The notes under the pieces are model-generated. The model was not told where the DNA came from. It saw only the letters and a program-made list of their open reading frames with translations, and did not search any database. Source: Caenorhabditis remanei (taxonomy: Eukaryota > Nematoda > Chromadorea > Rhabditida > Rhabditidae). Taken from it: DNA of 64,000 bases. The translations under genes were made by a program, and so were the position numbers. Shown one piece after another: positions 1 to 12,275 of the stretch (position 1 is its first letter; each line of letters starts with the position of its first letter). The stretch covers positions 6,944,001 through 7,008,000 of the forward strand of contig NC_071328.1 in assembly GCF_010183535.1 (NCBI RefSeq), read 5' to 3'.

Positions 1-1094
1 AAAAAGAGGACTCAATTAATTAAATGGCAACAGAAGAAGACCGGCGCCGTACGGCGAGGCGTCAAGACGGCTAAATTGCACATATGCTCTTTTATTGTCG
101 CCGACCACGATATGAGCAACATTTTGTCGGTAGTGAAACAAAGAGTATGTTAGAAAAAGTGTATTGGGGTTTTCCATTAAAATGACAAACAAATATTAGG
201 GAGCGTCTTCTTTATTAATTCGTTAGTTCGAAAGAAGGGGGCATGAGGTTCGCGAACTTTTAGAGAAAGGGAACAGTAATCAGATCATATTAGGGTTATG
301 TAATTGACGGTTTTGTGTGTCTATAGTGGCGACAGAAGAAATTACCGTATCCGCATGGCCTTTTCCTCGTTTTCCTCACAATGGTAATTATCATCCGGGT
401 CGTCGACGACCTCCTCTCACTCTCTTTCTCTTACGAACTGTGAATGTGTTGACAGTGCGCCGTGGTATGGTTGTGGTGGCCCCGTGAGTACATGACATCT
501 TGCAACCCCCGCATCGTCGTCATTCCTCCCAATTTAGTTGTCCGTTTGACACAAATGCCCGGTACCCCGAGACGGACAAGGGAGCGATAGATAAATGAGT
601 GGATCGTTGTGGGGAATCAGAAACCACTGAAATTGTTATTGGGAAAAAGGGGTTTTATTAACGACATTCAGCTGACTATAGCCTAGTATTGTAATACCGT
701 TTGGGAGATATGTCTTCTATCCTGTTGAGCATCTATCAGTTGAAACGTTGGAAAATTTGCACCCCGAAAAGACGTCATTTTATTTATCTACTGAAGTTTC
801 GGTCGACATCATTTACTCTCCTACAGTTTCAATCACTCCCATGCTTTTTAAGTTCAAGTAAAATTCAGTATAGTATTCAAAGAACAACTGTTAATATTCA
901 CAATTGTTTCTGGAATCCTTATCTGATTTCATAGAGTAAGTGGTAATTAGGATACCACCGCGCCGCACTCATCACGAAACGTTAGAAAGTTCGCTGCGAA
1001 GGTGACAGGGGTCGCGTGTCGAAGATATAATCATAGATCGTTATCTTATTAGGTCTCCTTGTTCGCATCTATTTCAACTTTCCCTCTTTTTCAG
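1..1094. other. intron and upstream sequence of mex-3
   Basis: No convincing coding sequence is visible. The first mex-3 exon in the window opens at the TTTTTCAG acceptor ending at 1094, so this stretch is most simply intronic sequence of mex-3, whose earlier exons lie outside the window. Small open frames here (for example 701-934) have no recognisable motif and no matching splice sites. Confidence 0.5.
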
Positions 1095-1971
1095 GTCACT
1101 GGTCTACCGCACAATGTGGAAGCTGCTCGAAAGGAGATCGAAACACACATATTCCAACGAACTGGAAATCTCCCAGAGACAGAACAGGAACTCATGTCAT
1201 CGGGACAGCGTGGTGGTATTTCATTGATGATGCAGAAGCAGCTACAGGCACAACAACTTCAAGCTCAACAGCAACAACACTCACAACAGATGATGTATCG
1301 GAAGTTCACAAACGGTAGTAATCTCTTCAACCAGATGAGTAATGACCTGCCGTTCAGTATGGAGAGTTCTCTGGGATTGGATGCATTGGTAAGAATCGGT
1401 TCGTTTCAGAACTGGTCAATAAAGGCCTTTTTTTAGCTCCGCAGTTTCCCATCAATGCGCAATTCGCTCACGCCAGATTCTCTGCAAGCATTCGGACGAA
1501 ATGGAGCTCCTGTAGCCCAGAAGATGCAGCGTCCATCGTTGGGAGCGCAAAAACAAGATGTTGGGACCTATGACTACTGGAATAACAACTCGATTAATGA
1601 TATCATGGAGAACGGTAGTTATCTAGTCAAGGTTCTGAAATTAATGTCGTATTTTCAGAGATATTGTCCCGAAAGTATGACGTACTGTCCTCCTGGTCCA
1701 ATATCGGCCTTGAAAAGGAGAAACGAGAAGAATCACCGACAAATGGGTAAGTAAAACATTTGAATGCTTTGTTTTTTGAGCAAAAATCTCATTTCAATGA
1801 ACTTGCAGGTTGATGTCACTGAAAGGAAGCAGCACCTCATCGGGATTCGGATTTCTGAACACCATCTGGTCTGATAACATGAATCTCAGTCCAGGTTCTC
1901 TTCCATCTGCATCTCCATCATCGTCGACATGTGATCACAATGATCACACTCTTGTGCCTATCAGTGGATAA
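1095..1971 (+). CDS. mex-3: MEX-3 KH-domain RNA-binding protein, 3' exons only
   Basis: MEX-3 is a cytoplasmic RNA-binding translational regulator that controls blastomere and germline identity in C. elegans. Four exons can be joined in one frame: 1095-1388, 1437-1614, 1659-1746 and 1809-1971 (TAA). The first exon opens with VTGLPHNVEAARKEIETHI, which matches the end of the second KH domain of the MEX-3 family (GxxxNVExAxxEIExHI, then an xRTG motif). A glutamine-rich stretch follows (LQAQQLQAQQQQHSQQ), then a low-complexity Ser/Asn-rich tail ending in PISG. KH1 and most of KH2 must lie upstream of the window, so this is a 5'-truncated view of the gene, not a broken gene. The symbol rests on remembered similarity and on the neighbouring genes. 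Confidence 0.8.
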
Positions 1972-2910
1972 GAGATTTTCATCCATTTCTTCCTTCTTCG
2001 TGTAGACGTCATACTTTAGTTCTCTTTTCTTTTTCCTCTTTCTAACGAGTCCCAGTATCTTTCCATCGCCCTAAAACTTTAAGACTCCTCTATTCTCTCC
2101 CTAATAGTGATACGAGTCCTCCATTCCTTCTCACACAACTTTATCACAATAACTCGAATCATTCTCACCCCAAAATCCATTGACTCCAACTAAAAAATCC
2201 CCACAAAATCTAAAAAAATCTAGATTTTATATTTATATAAGTATTATTTGTTATTTATATTTTTGAAATATATGTAACTTATCCACCCCCCGGTCATCGC
2301 CAACCCGACCTTATTTTATACAGTAGATTTTTGAAAAAATCTGTAAGTCTTGTATTAGTCAATGTCCCCAAAACATTGTCTCCTATGCATATCACTCGTT
2401 GATTCCAAAATACTTACTTAAAACACTTAGATATACATATATATATTTTGCATTAAGGTACCCACCATGTTCATGTTTCAAACAACCCCCTTAATTCTCA
2501 CCTAGTGTATTCACCCCTCCCTTACTTTTTATACTACGCAAAAGCCCAATCACTAAGAACCGCAGAAAGTTTTTATATTTCTTTATTTATAGCACCTTTA
2601 TCCATAATTAAAAAACTCGAGTGATACCACCATCTTACCCCTTCTCACCAACCATCCCACCTTGTAATGGCTCTTGATATATTTTTCTATAGATAGATTT
2701 TGGTATGTGAATGAAGCGATTCGTGTTGCCTCTTTTTATATTATGTGTTTCCATGGGAACCCGTGTGGGCTCTTTCTACTCTCATTCTCTGCTTCTCCGC
2801 TCTCTAAGAGGCTCACTTTGCGCGAACAGAGCCCTCTTTCAATACAGCCGCACATATACACCTTTCATTTCCTTTTCAATTCACTCATATTACCTATTCT
2901 TTTTATTAAA
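1972..2910 (+). other. mex-3 3' UTR and intergenic DNA
   Basis: This is AT-rich non-coding DNA between the mex-3 stop and the next plus-strand ATG. The stretch at 2210-2290 is nearly pure A/T. mex-3 in C. elegans is regulated through its 3' UTR, so part of this region is probably transcribed. I could not place the cleavage site with confidence. Nothing else was recognised. Confidence 0.4.
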
Positions 2911-4627
2911 ATGCACTCAACATATCCATCACTCGGTCAATTGGCAGATCAATTGTCCAAAGCACCTGAATATGCACAATTGAGAGTAAGTTTGAAATGA
3001 ATCGGAATTTTTATTCGAAATTTCCCATTGTTTCGTTTTGGAGTGTATTGGATCGAAGGGGATCTGCGTTTTCCGAAAATATTGAGAGTTTCGGAAAATG
3101 TTTTCGTAATCAACATGCTGAAAAATAAACCACAGTTCTGAAATAAAAATTGAGTGCAAAGTTGAACCAAAACAGCTTTATTCAACTTTTGGAAACTTTC
3201 AGACTTATATCAGAGGTACAATGAACATGGCACTGGTCGGGTCAAAGAAACTGAATGAGGGAAAGGAACCACTGAGTGATAGAGGTAAAATGCTGGAAAC
3301 AAAAACCTAGAAAAAAAATCGAAATGAAAACTTTCGGAAAGAATTTTTTCTACATTTACATCTGAAACAACTATTTCTTATCTAGTTTTCTTTTCAACTG
3401 TTGAGAAAAAGTTTGCATTTGAATATTTCAGAATGCGTATCACACAGTTTGATAGCCAAGTGGCTTGACTCGAAGGGGTATAATATAGCTGCACAAATGA
3501 TGAGATCTCAAATGTCTGAAGAGTACGTGGAGAATCCTGAAAAGTATTTGATAGGAACAGAGAATATTGATTCCTTTCTGAAGAATCTGAAAACCGACAT
3601 TTCGGAAAAAATTGTTCGAAATCCGAAACCAATCGAAAACGGTGGTCCATTTCCAAAAGTGAATCCGATTGAATTGAGAAGAGAACCGATTAAAGTTACA
3701 CCTTTGAGTGAAGAAGAAATTCAGAGAACGAAGAGACAACGGGCGGAAATTCAGAGAGCCAGAGTGAGTTATCGAAACAAAGTTCAAAGAAATTCAATCG
3801 GAATTTCAGCTGGCCCGTCTGAAAGTGGCTCAAGAGATCGCAGATTCAGTGGAATCTTCATCTGAGTCATCTGATTCAAGTGATGATTCCTTATCATCTT
3901 CTGAATCGTCTGATTCTCCGAACGAATCGAAATCATCTGAAGAAGTCGAAGAAGAAAAACTCACATTTGCTGATATTTTGGGAAAATCTGGAAAACCAGA
4001 AGAATCGGAAGTTTTAGAAGTTTCAGGCGGATTGAGTTTCCTGCGTAACTCCAAACCAACAATGAAATCAGATTCATCGAAAACTTGGGGTCCATCGAAG
4101 CTAGGATTAGTGACTGATGACGTGGCAACAACGTCTTCTGAAAGTGCGCCATCGTCTTCTCTTCCTTCTTTGTTTTCTCCTGCTCATCTACCTCCATTGA
4201 CAACAAACCGTCCAATTTTGAAATCAACAAAAAGTGAGGAAATCGATGCATTATTTGGAGATGAGGACATGTATGATTTGGATGATTTTGATGATAACGA
4301 TGAAGAAGAGAAAGAAGAGAAAAATATTGTGGAATCGAAGAAAGAAGAGATGAAAACCGTTGAGAAGCCAGTGAATGTGGTACCACCTGTTCAGAAGAAA
4401 GAAGAAAAGAAATCAGAAGTTGTTCAACAAATTGAGCCGTTGGTTTTGTCAGATGGTGAGATATTTTTAAGAATTCTTGATTACATATTTCCTTTGTTTC
4501 CCAGTATTAACAATCTTCTCTGTTTCTCAATCTCCCTCTAAAATTCCTTTCAGGAGAATCAATCGACGAATTGGAAGATTTCGACACTGGTCTCTTGTCT
4601 TCTGGAGGTTCTGATTATTCATTTTAA
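2911..4627 (+). CDS. acidic coiled/disordered protein, possible LisH/FOP-like N-terminus
   Basis: Five exons join in frame: 2911-2985, 3203-3284, 3432-3763, 3810-4455 and 4554-4627, giving 402 residues. The N-terminal 85 residues include a LisH-like segment (SLIAKWLDSKGYNIAAQMM) preceded by a predicted helix, a layout reminiscent of FOP/OFD1-type centrosomal proteins. This comparison is weak. The middle is basic (ELRREPIKVTPLSEEE) with a helical Arg/Lys/Glu run. The second half is disordered: long Ser/Asp/Glu tracts, then DLDDFDDNDEEEKEEKN, ending GGSDYSF. The position between mex-3 and the dual oxidase matches C. elegans F53G12.4 by memory. I do not recognise a function. Splice sites are canonical throughout and total length is a multiple of three. 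Confidence 0.75.
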
Positions 4628-4747
4628 TTGGTTTTGTTTCGAATTATCTGGAAATTGAAAAACTTGTTCTCTGTGATACGAAACAATAGAAAAGTGTATA
4701 AAACCTTCGATTCTTTATTGTCAATTTCTTTCATTGTTCCCTTCGAA

Positions 4748-5035
4748 ATGGGATTGATTCAATTGTATTCTTCATTCTCTTTATTTTTCTCTATTCTTTT
4801 TCTACTCGTCGCTTTTTTTGTGATTTATGATATTTTTGATGAGATTAATGAATTTTACGAAATGATTGAAAGAGATATGAAGAAGTTTAAGGTGAGTGAG
4901 CTCTCTTCTTCAAGAATTATTTTCTCGAAACGTCTTCATCAATCAATAATTCAGTTCTACTCCTCCGCTGCTTCTCGTACAATTGCCGGATTGGACAAGC
5001 AACGAAATCTGTTTGGAGGGGCTGTCTCTTTTTGA
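4748..5035 (+). CDS. short membrane protein resembling a cuticle-collagen N-terminus, no Gly-X-Y
   Basis: Two exons (4748-4891 and 4955-5035, 63-bp intron) give a 74-residue protein. It has one hydrophobic segment (residues about 9-26, FSLFFSILFLLVAFFVIY), then an acidic helix DIFDEINEFYEMIERDMKKF, then a short Ser/Ala/Gly tail. A TM segment followed by an I-x-E-x-x-x-F-x-x-x-x-x-x-D-M-x-x-F helix is the arrangement at the N-terminus of nematode cuticle collagens (Col_cuticle_N). No Gly-X-Y repeat or cysteine cluster follows: the frame stops with TGA after LFGGAVSF. It may be a truncated collagen, a short N-terminal-domain-only protein, or the start of a gene that I mis-splice. The start is the first ATG that keeps the hydrophobic segment. 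An upstream in-frame frame is open to 4628. Confidence 0.5.
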   Translation: MGLIQLYSSFSLFFSILFLLVAFFVIYDIFDEINEFYEMIERDMKKFKVSELSSSRIIFSKRLHQSIIQFYSSAASRTIAGLDKQRNLFGGAVSF

Positions 5036-5363
5036 ATTCTTTGAAAAAAAGTCAGATTTATTAATAATAATATACACTGTACTCAATTTTTAAATCAAGA
5101 AATAAAAAATTATTACCCATAAAAAGTGAATGAAAACGGAGAGAAAACGAAGAAAGCAATACATTGTGAATTTTCGAAACCTTGGTTTTGGAAAAATGAA
5201 ACAGGAAAAGATTACGGTATTCTTCCAAGAAAATCCAAGATTTTGAAAATTCAAAACATAAAAATTGGTGATGGTAAAGCTGGCACTGAATACTCATGAA
5301 AAGACGTAGAAAAATTAAGTGAAGTTTTGAGAAAATATGAGAAAATGTAGGGAAGTTTCTAGA
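5036..5363. other. convergent 3' intergenic region
   Basis: About 330 bp of AT-rich DNA lies between two convergent stops (plus-strand collagen-like gene and minus-strand dual oxidase). It presumably contains both 3' UTRs. No other gene or repeat was seen. Confidence 0.4.
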
Positions 5364-8300
5364 TTAAAACGTCTCGAAACGATGTGCAAATGAAGGAGCA
5401 TCTCTCTGTCGATTAGCTTCTGCACATCCTTCGGCAATCTTCTCATTCAGATTAACTGGTCCACAACTGAACACTCCGATTTCGGATTGCTGAAACAGTA
5501 TTTTCATGAAAACCCTTGTTTTCTCTCTTTTATAATCAAACCTCTTTGTGTTCACTCTGAATAAATTGGAAGAATGCTTTGAAGTTGGGCCTTCCGAAGT
5601 GATTCTTTGCATGTAATCCCGTGAACATTGACATTCCAGCGTTGGTCGCACGGAAGTGCTTCTCACAGATGTACTGAAAATTAAAAATTTGAAATATTAA
5701 ACTTTGTAGAAAAATTTCCATTTGAGATTCTGATACCCTAAAAACTTACCAGCATAGTGGTTCTTAAATCGAACTTATGGAACAACTGCGTCACGAAAAT
5801 GTGTGTTTCTAGAATTCCTTGTCTATCCTGATTCTCCACATTCTTCAACACATCCACAAACCATTCGTAGTTCTTATGTGTCGGACACACCCACAAAAAG
5901 TAAACTTTTCGACAACGAACTCTATGGAATGCATCATTAGAAGTGAGTTGAACTAGATCATTGAGTGTTGATGCGTATGGAGTCACTCCAATTCCTCCTC
6001 CAACCATAATCGCCACCTCGTAATTCATCCATTCTTGATTTCCATCTCCATACGGTCCTTTCAAATGAATCAGTGGATATGGGGATCCTGTATTTTGAGC
6101 TCTCAATAATTCACTTCGTAACTTCCATGTCCATGGACCAACTGCCTTGATATACAACTTCACATTATCATCTTGAGGACTTGAAGCAATCGAAAAAGCG
6201 TGAGCTTCATTGAAAGTGCATGGAATTGATGGAGATGAAACAGTCAACCATTGTCCAGATTTGTATTGGAATGTTCTAGGACGGCGGAACTCGATATAGA
6301 TGATGTCGGATGGAAGAATCTCAGCACTGACGATTTCCAACTTCTTGTAGTATTGCATCAGTCCAATGATCCGGTCGATAACGAAAATTAGAATTGGGCC
6401 AATGACATAGTAAACGAACTTCGGAGACTGAAACATTATAATTCAAGCCTCGATATCTTTGCAATTCCTGCTAAATATCTAAACTCACATCGAGCAACTT
6501 CGGCAATCCGTGAAGGAAAGTCAATGCATAAAACGCGATTGTGAGAAGATGAGTGAGACGGAATGCGTGATAAGCTCTCTTGATGAAACAAGGCAAGGCG
6601 AACACATAGATGATACACATCACAGCGACCAGAGCTATTCCAGTTAATCCAGTAATTGTACCATAGAACCAGTAACTGATAGATGGGAGGAAGTTGGATC
6701 TGAAATGGCAAGTTTACGTTTACGGTGGAGTGGAGGGTGAAAGAGAGAGAGAGAGATCATTGAAATAACTTTTTATGAGACTAACCCGAAGAAAGCCTCT
6801 TGGAAGAGACAAGCCAATCCTTCTTGACTTTGAGTTCCAACGTGATAGAAGTTGACACAATGTCCGACAGTATGAAGGGTTGCCCAGAATGCTGCGAATA
6901 ATGCTACAATCTGAAAATAGAAGTTTGAGTTCATGAATCTTTAACATGTGTTATTAAGATGTTAAGCTTCTTGTTGGAATATCTCGACGGAAGCTGACAT
7001 CTGGCATTCAAAAGAGTTCGTAGGTAGACATGGAACATGCACAGACACGGGAAGGACATGGACAAACAGACACACAGACAGAGGACACGGACACACAGAC
7101 GGAAAGGCAAACCTTGTGGAACGCAATGGCTGAATCAAATGGAATATATTGTGATACGACTGTTTCTCTCAACAGAGTAATAATGTTTCTGCACACAGTT
7201 AACAAAATCAGAGCCATACAAAACGAGAGAGCTCCCGCTGCTCCACGAGTTATAGCTATTCCGGCACCCATTACACGACGAAGATCTCGGTTTTCGGTCA
7301 TATAACGATAGTCTGAAGTAGTGAATTTTAGCGTTTTGCGGTCTGAATACGAGAAATAATTAGTATTGGACCAAAGTCAAAAGACCAACTTAATCGAATA
7401 CTTTTTACAAAAGACTTACGCCAGAATCTCTCGAAGAACAAGACCAAGTTAATGGCCACAAAACAGAATACAATGAAGACATGCTGACGATAAGTCTCCA
7501 AAAATGCACAAATTTTATGGATTAATGTCATCGGAGCAGAACTGTTGATGGATCGATCAACAACTGCGAAGGAGTTCAGTGAGGAAGTTCTGAAATTATT
7601 TTAAGGAGCTCTGTCGAGGCCCTGAAACTAAACTTACTCTCCAATACTTGGTTGGAATACCCTTCTGTTGAATGGTAATCCAACTGGTTGTCTATCTGGA
7701 ATTTCCGCGAAGAGAGCATTGAAGTCGTCATAAGTTATATATCTGGCCTCGTTGCCCACTCCTGCGAAGAAAAAAACTATTTTAGTAATAAACTTCGATC
7801 CAGCCCGCATACCTGCATTATGAAGGACTTCGTTGAAAATTCTCATTTGCATTGCTTCGCTTATGTTGACACCTGCTGTTTGATTCAAAGATCTGACCAA
7901 TTCTGCGAGATCCTTGCGGAGCACACGATTAGTTCCTTCCAAATCACACATTTTGAATAAAGTTAGAAGTTTTTCTCTTTGTGAAGCTGGAAGTGATCTG
8001 GTTATTTGAAAGCTGAAAATAAAGTAACCCACCATTCACGAATTCTCTCAAAACTGTCAAGAACTCGTTGAAACTCAAACTGTCTTCATTCTGTTTGGCA
8101 GTCATTGCAAACAGTCTTTTCACGAATTCATTATCTGCTTTCATTCCCATTGCAGACGCCAGTTCTTCACGCGAGATCGTCTCATTGAGAATATCTTCAT
8201 TCGTGGAATCAAACGAATTCTCTGAATCTCGGAGTTCGTCGTCATTGAACGATTTGGCGTATGCTTCACGGAAGAATTGGTCGAGGCGGTCCTGGCGACG

Positions 8301-11300
8301 TTCCTTTGTGATTGCTTGAGATAGTAGAACCTAGACAATATCAAGAGTGAATGAAATACGGAATAGAAACTCACTGAATTCTGTTCATCAGCTACATTAA
8401 CCTCTGAATTGATGCTTGTCGCCGCCAATCTGATCTGATCCAAAAACTTGGACAAATCTCTGTCAGATGGTAATCGAATCACCAAATGATGATTATTCTT
8501 CTGCGACAACAACACAAAAGGACCGTGCATAGCTTCTGGATTGGGTGTTGAGTGGAACAAATCAATCTTCTGTCCTGGTTCAAATCGAATAATCCGTAGA
8601 ATTCCACCACGTGGCTTTTTGACAGTCAGCGTTGTATTCTCTATTTCTATCCGCACTTGTCGTATATATTCTTCTTGCAACCATTCGAGTGCTAAAACTC
8701 GAAATTTAAGTTTTGAATAAAGGTAATACCAAAACAAACCGTTGACTCCGTAGACATCTCCTTTTTGAGTGTATCCATCAGTCAAAAAGTCAGTTGTCAA
8801 ACTGTCACAAGCACTGTTGTGTCCAATTGCAATACGACGATTGACAAGGTAGCGACCGATTCCGTAGCAGACTGAAAGATAACTCATTCCAAAGACGTGA
8901 AACAGATAATCTTCACTTTATTCTCTATTTCTCAATACTTACTGAGAGGAACACAAGCCAATCCAATCAATGTGAAGACATATGTTGTGTCATTATCAGT
9001 CCAGTAAGTGGATTGCATGAATGGAACACATGGTTCCAGTCCAGTAGTGTTGACTTGGAATGGTTGAGGACATGGATCACCTTCTTTGAAGAAAAATACC
9101 TGAAAAAGGAAACTGCAATCAACGGAAAATGTTAAAAACTAGAACTTACATCATTTTGAAGCATCGGTTCATCAATATCAGTTGTTGCCTTGATAATGTC
9201 TCTCAAAGTGATTCCATGAATCATTTGAACTTCTTCCTCTGTGAATATTCCATTCAATTTATTCTCAAACCAGAATCTGTCTCCATCACGAATTCTTGTG
9301 AATTGATCCTTGATGATTTCCTTAAAAAGTTCTCCTGGTCCGTTTTCACCACCCTCCAGCATTCTGAAATACCGGGTGTAATCAATCATGTTCTCTCTTT
9401 TTTATCATGCTTTCTAGTTTTATTCTTTCAAAGATTATCGTCTCATTTCCATAAACTAACCCTCCAATATAAGCATCCAAATACAGAATATTTCCACCAT
9501 ACAACTCCTTCAATCTCTCTACTTTTTCAGTATGCTTCTTGTAGAAATCCTCATTAATTGTCTCCCATGTTTTTGGTGGAAGTCCGAATGTCCTTCTCAG
9601 TTCATTATATGGAGGAATTCCATTGTCTCTTCCTCTCATAATAGATGATGCGACGACATCTAAACGGGAGAAATGCATTGGTCCAAAGATATAATCCCGA
9701 AGATCCTCAACAACAATATTGTCATCTCGTTCAGCGATTTGACTGGCCATTCCTAGAACATTTATTCATAGATTCAAAAGATTTCAGATATAAATTCTCA
9801 CCCAAAATGATCTCATCGACACTATACTCCTTAACAATATCTTGAGCATTCCACCAGTTCTGACAAAGTCTCAAAGCGGGATATCCACCAACTTCCGTTC
9901 GGAATTCACATTTATTTCCTCGCTTTCTCAAAAGCATTGCCGGTGGAACAATTGAATGAGGGAATCTGAAAGCAGCGGCTCCGAATGCATGAGATATTCC
10001 AGGTGGAACATGTGGCATGTATTTTGTATAATTCGACAAACGAACATCTTCTCCTGAACAATAACTCTGTGTGTAAACAAATGATAATTAGAAACTAACC
10101 AAGAAGGGCGGGGACAAAATCATAGGCAATAATCTTCTGCATCGAAGCAATCACTAAACGACGAGCGGCTTGGAAAATTTGTTCATCTGTCCATTCTGGA
10201 TGTTTACGGTGAATCTGGTTGGCATTGTAGTTGTGCCAACGGAACAAAATCAGACCAAATGAGAGGAGCCCGGGGTTTTCATTCACACGAGAGTCACCAA
10301 GCACTGAAAACATTTTTAAACATCTCTAATTTTGTTGTTTTTCCAAAAGAAAAGTATCCGATAACTATTTGAAAAACTCACTGAATAATCTATCAGGACT
10401 CATCAATCGATGAACTTGTGGTGGTGCTGGATTATTTAATGGAATATGTGGATTGTTAAGAGGTGGATATCCAGGAACACCTTCAGCAAGTCTCCCTTGT
10501 TTGAAAGATCTCAATGAAGACACCCATGGTTGAGTTGTTCCATAAATGAATGATCCATCAATCCATGAAGTTCTTTCATTGATTTGTTCTCTTGGGGAGT
10601 TCAGTCCGTTTCCTGTTGCTTTGTCATACTTGGCACGAGTGAACGGAATTTCTGTCTTTCCTTGACAACCCTTGTCGAATACACTATCACAGATGGGAAC
10701 TTGGATTTTCAGAGTTTCCAGTGGACATGATACTCCATTTGATTGCATTATTTCATAGGCAACAACTTGACCTGAAAAATCAGCTACCCTACATTGTATT
10801 TCTAAACTTGAATACTTACTGAAGAATGCCAGCAACGTGGTACATCCTCTTGTATTCGGAATACCAGACTCTCCTTTGAACAATGTATCGGATAGTTCAC
10901 GTGCTGATGGAAGAGAGTTATTTACAGAATAGACACCATCCGAGTAGTGTGAACGGGCGTCTCGGTGCAGTCTGCTACCTGAAATACTTACTGTCGACAA
11001 CTGAATTTTGATTAGATGAGAATCAGTTTCAGTATATCAGACTACGTCTTCGACTCCTCGAATGCCATCTGAGGAATCATGCTACTCACCAGCTGAACCC
11101 CATTCTCTGTTTGCTAGATTATTGTACCAGCCATCATATCTTTGGAATTCTTCATTTTGTTGTATTCCTGTAATCAATTTCTATTAATGCCGTACTTCTT
11201 CCTTATTGATTTATCAATAGAGTGTTTCTTTGAATTTACTTCTGCTAGATACTGTATTCTGGAACAACCTTTCCAGGTCCCTAAACTTCTTTAGACTTTC

Positions 11301-12275
11301 TTTCCCATATTGCCCATTCTGTGATTTTTCACACCTTTCGTGCATTTCCCAAACGAACGCTATATTCCGGTCACCGCCGATTCATTTTGCCGAGGCGGGT
11401 GCAAACAGGAGCCCCCATTTCTCTCAATTCCATACAGAAATATATTCTTTTCTCTCCGTTTCTTGCGCCCCCTCGTCTTCTCTAAATCTATCGTTTCCTG
11501 TTGTTTGCTCTTTGAATTTTGTACATTTTCTTCTATTTTTTGATGTGTGTGGTAGATCATAGATAGGCATTAAAATGTGATCCGTCTCCGAACCTGTTAG
11601 ATGGGAGAAAATAAACAAATTTTAAGGTTTTTTTGTATTCAAAAAGAACCGTTTGTTGGTTTTGTTGACCATTCAGTCAACTTGTAAACATTGGAAATTT
11701 TGAAATTCTGTAAATTTCTTTTTGAAAAACAGATTGGAGGTTCGATGGTGCGGGTGGCACCGACGCTTATCTTATCAGTAAAGAAAAAATGTTTATTTTT
11801 CGGAGCAGGAAACGAAAATGGAACATAAACAATTTGAACGCATTAACAGTGAAGTTAAAGAGAGAGAGATTAAGAGTCACTTTTCGATTTTTCATTCTAC
11901 AAAAGTAAGATCACAAAAAAGTGTTCTCCGCCTTGCAAACTAAAATCTGTCATTTTGAACACAAGATGTTTGAGCACAAGATCAGAGCGAGAGCACGAGA
12001 TGTCGGAGATCTTCAAAGATAGTTTCCGATCGATTTAGATACTACTTGAACGCATTTTTTTTGTGATTTTCGCTCCTTTTCGGATTGAGATCAATAATGG
12101 AAACGGAAAGAAATCAGAGTATTTTTCTATATTTCCATTAAAAACCTAGTCCCTTCTAATTTTCAGTGATTTAGTGTGTAGCAATAGCTTTTGAAATGTA
12201 AAACTTACCTATGACAGGATAAATGAAGAAAATGATGTATAGTAGAGGTATGTACAATATAGATTTCGAGCGCAT
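5364..12275 (-). CDS. bli-3: dual oxidase (DUOX), BLI-3 type
   Basis: BLI-3 makes extracellular hydrogen peroxide for tyrosine cross-linking of cuticle collagens and for innate defence. The gene has many exons. The first (12209-12275) encodes a signal peptide (MRSKSILYIPLLYIIFFIYP) and is split by a 1-kb intron from the exon starting with GIQQNEEFQRYDGWYNNLAN. In order the protein shows: a peroxidase-homology domain (exons about 11.2-9.1 kb), a TM segment, EF-hands (about 8.2-7.65 kb), a gp91phox-like six-TM haem core (7.5-6.4 kb, including HRVWASLLTIG-type helices with conserved His), an FAD site (HAFSIASSP) and NADPH sites (KGPYGDG, GGGIGVTPYAS, FSCGP). It ends with RFETF and a TAA, the usual DUOX C-terminus. 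The total is about 1500 residues, normal for DUOX. Residue-level agreement with my memory of C. elegans BLI-3 is very high. An acceptor-like TTTTCAG lies about 20 bases before the ATG. Confidence 0.93.
7024..7112. repeat. ACAGACA-type tandem repeat in a dual oxidase intron
   Basis: The stretch consists of loosely repeated GGACA and ACACAGAC units within an intron of the minus-strand dual oxidase gene. It contains AACAGACACACAGACAGA at 7065-7082, which recurs elsewhere in the window (see findings). It is a simple-sequence tract or the remnant of a dispersed repeat. No coding role is supported. Confidence 0.55.

Noticed and set aside
3830..4386. Minus-strand frames antisense to the acidic protein gene
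   Set aside because: They are shadows of the Ser/Glu/Asp-rich exon. The plus-strand exon has consistent splice sites and frame.
7030..7305. Plus-strand 91-residue frame
   Set aside because: It is antisense to dual oxidase exons and starts in the ACAGACA simple repeat.
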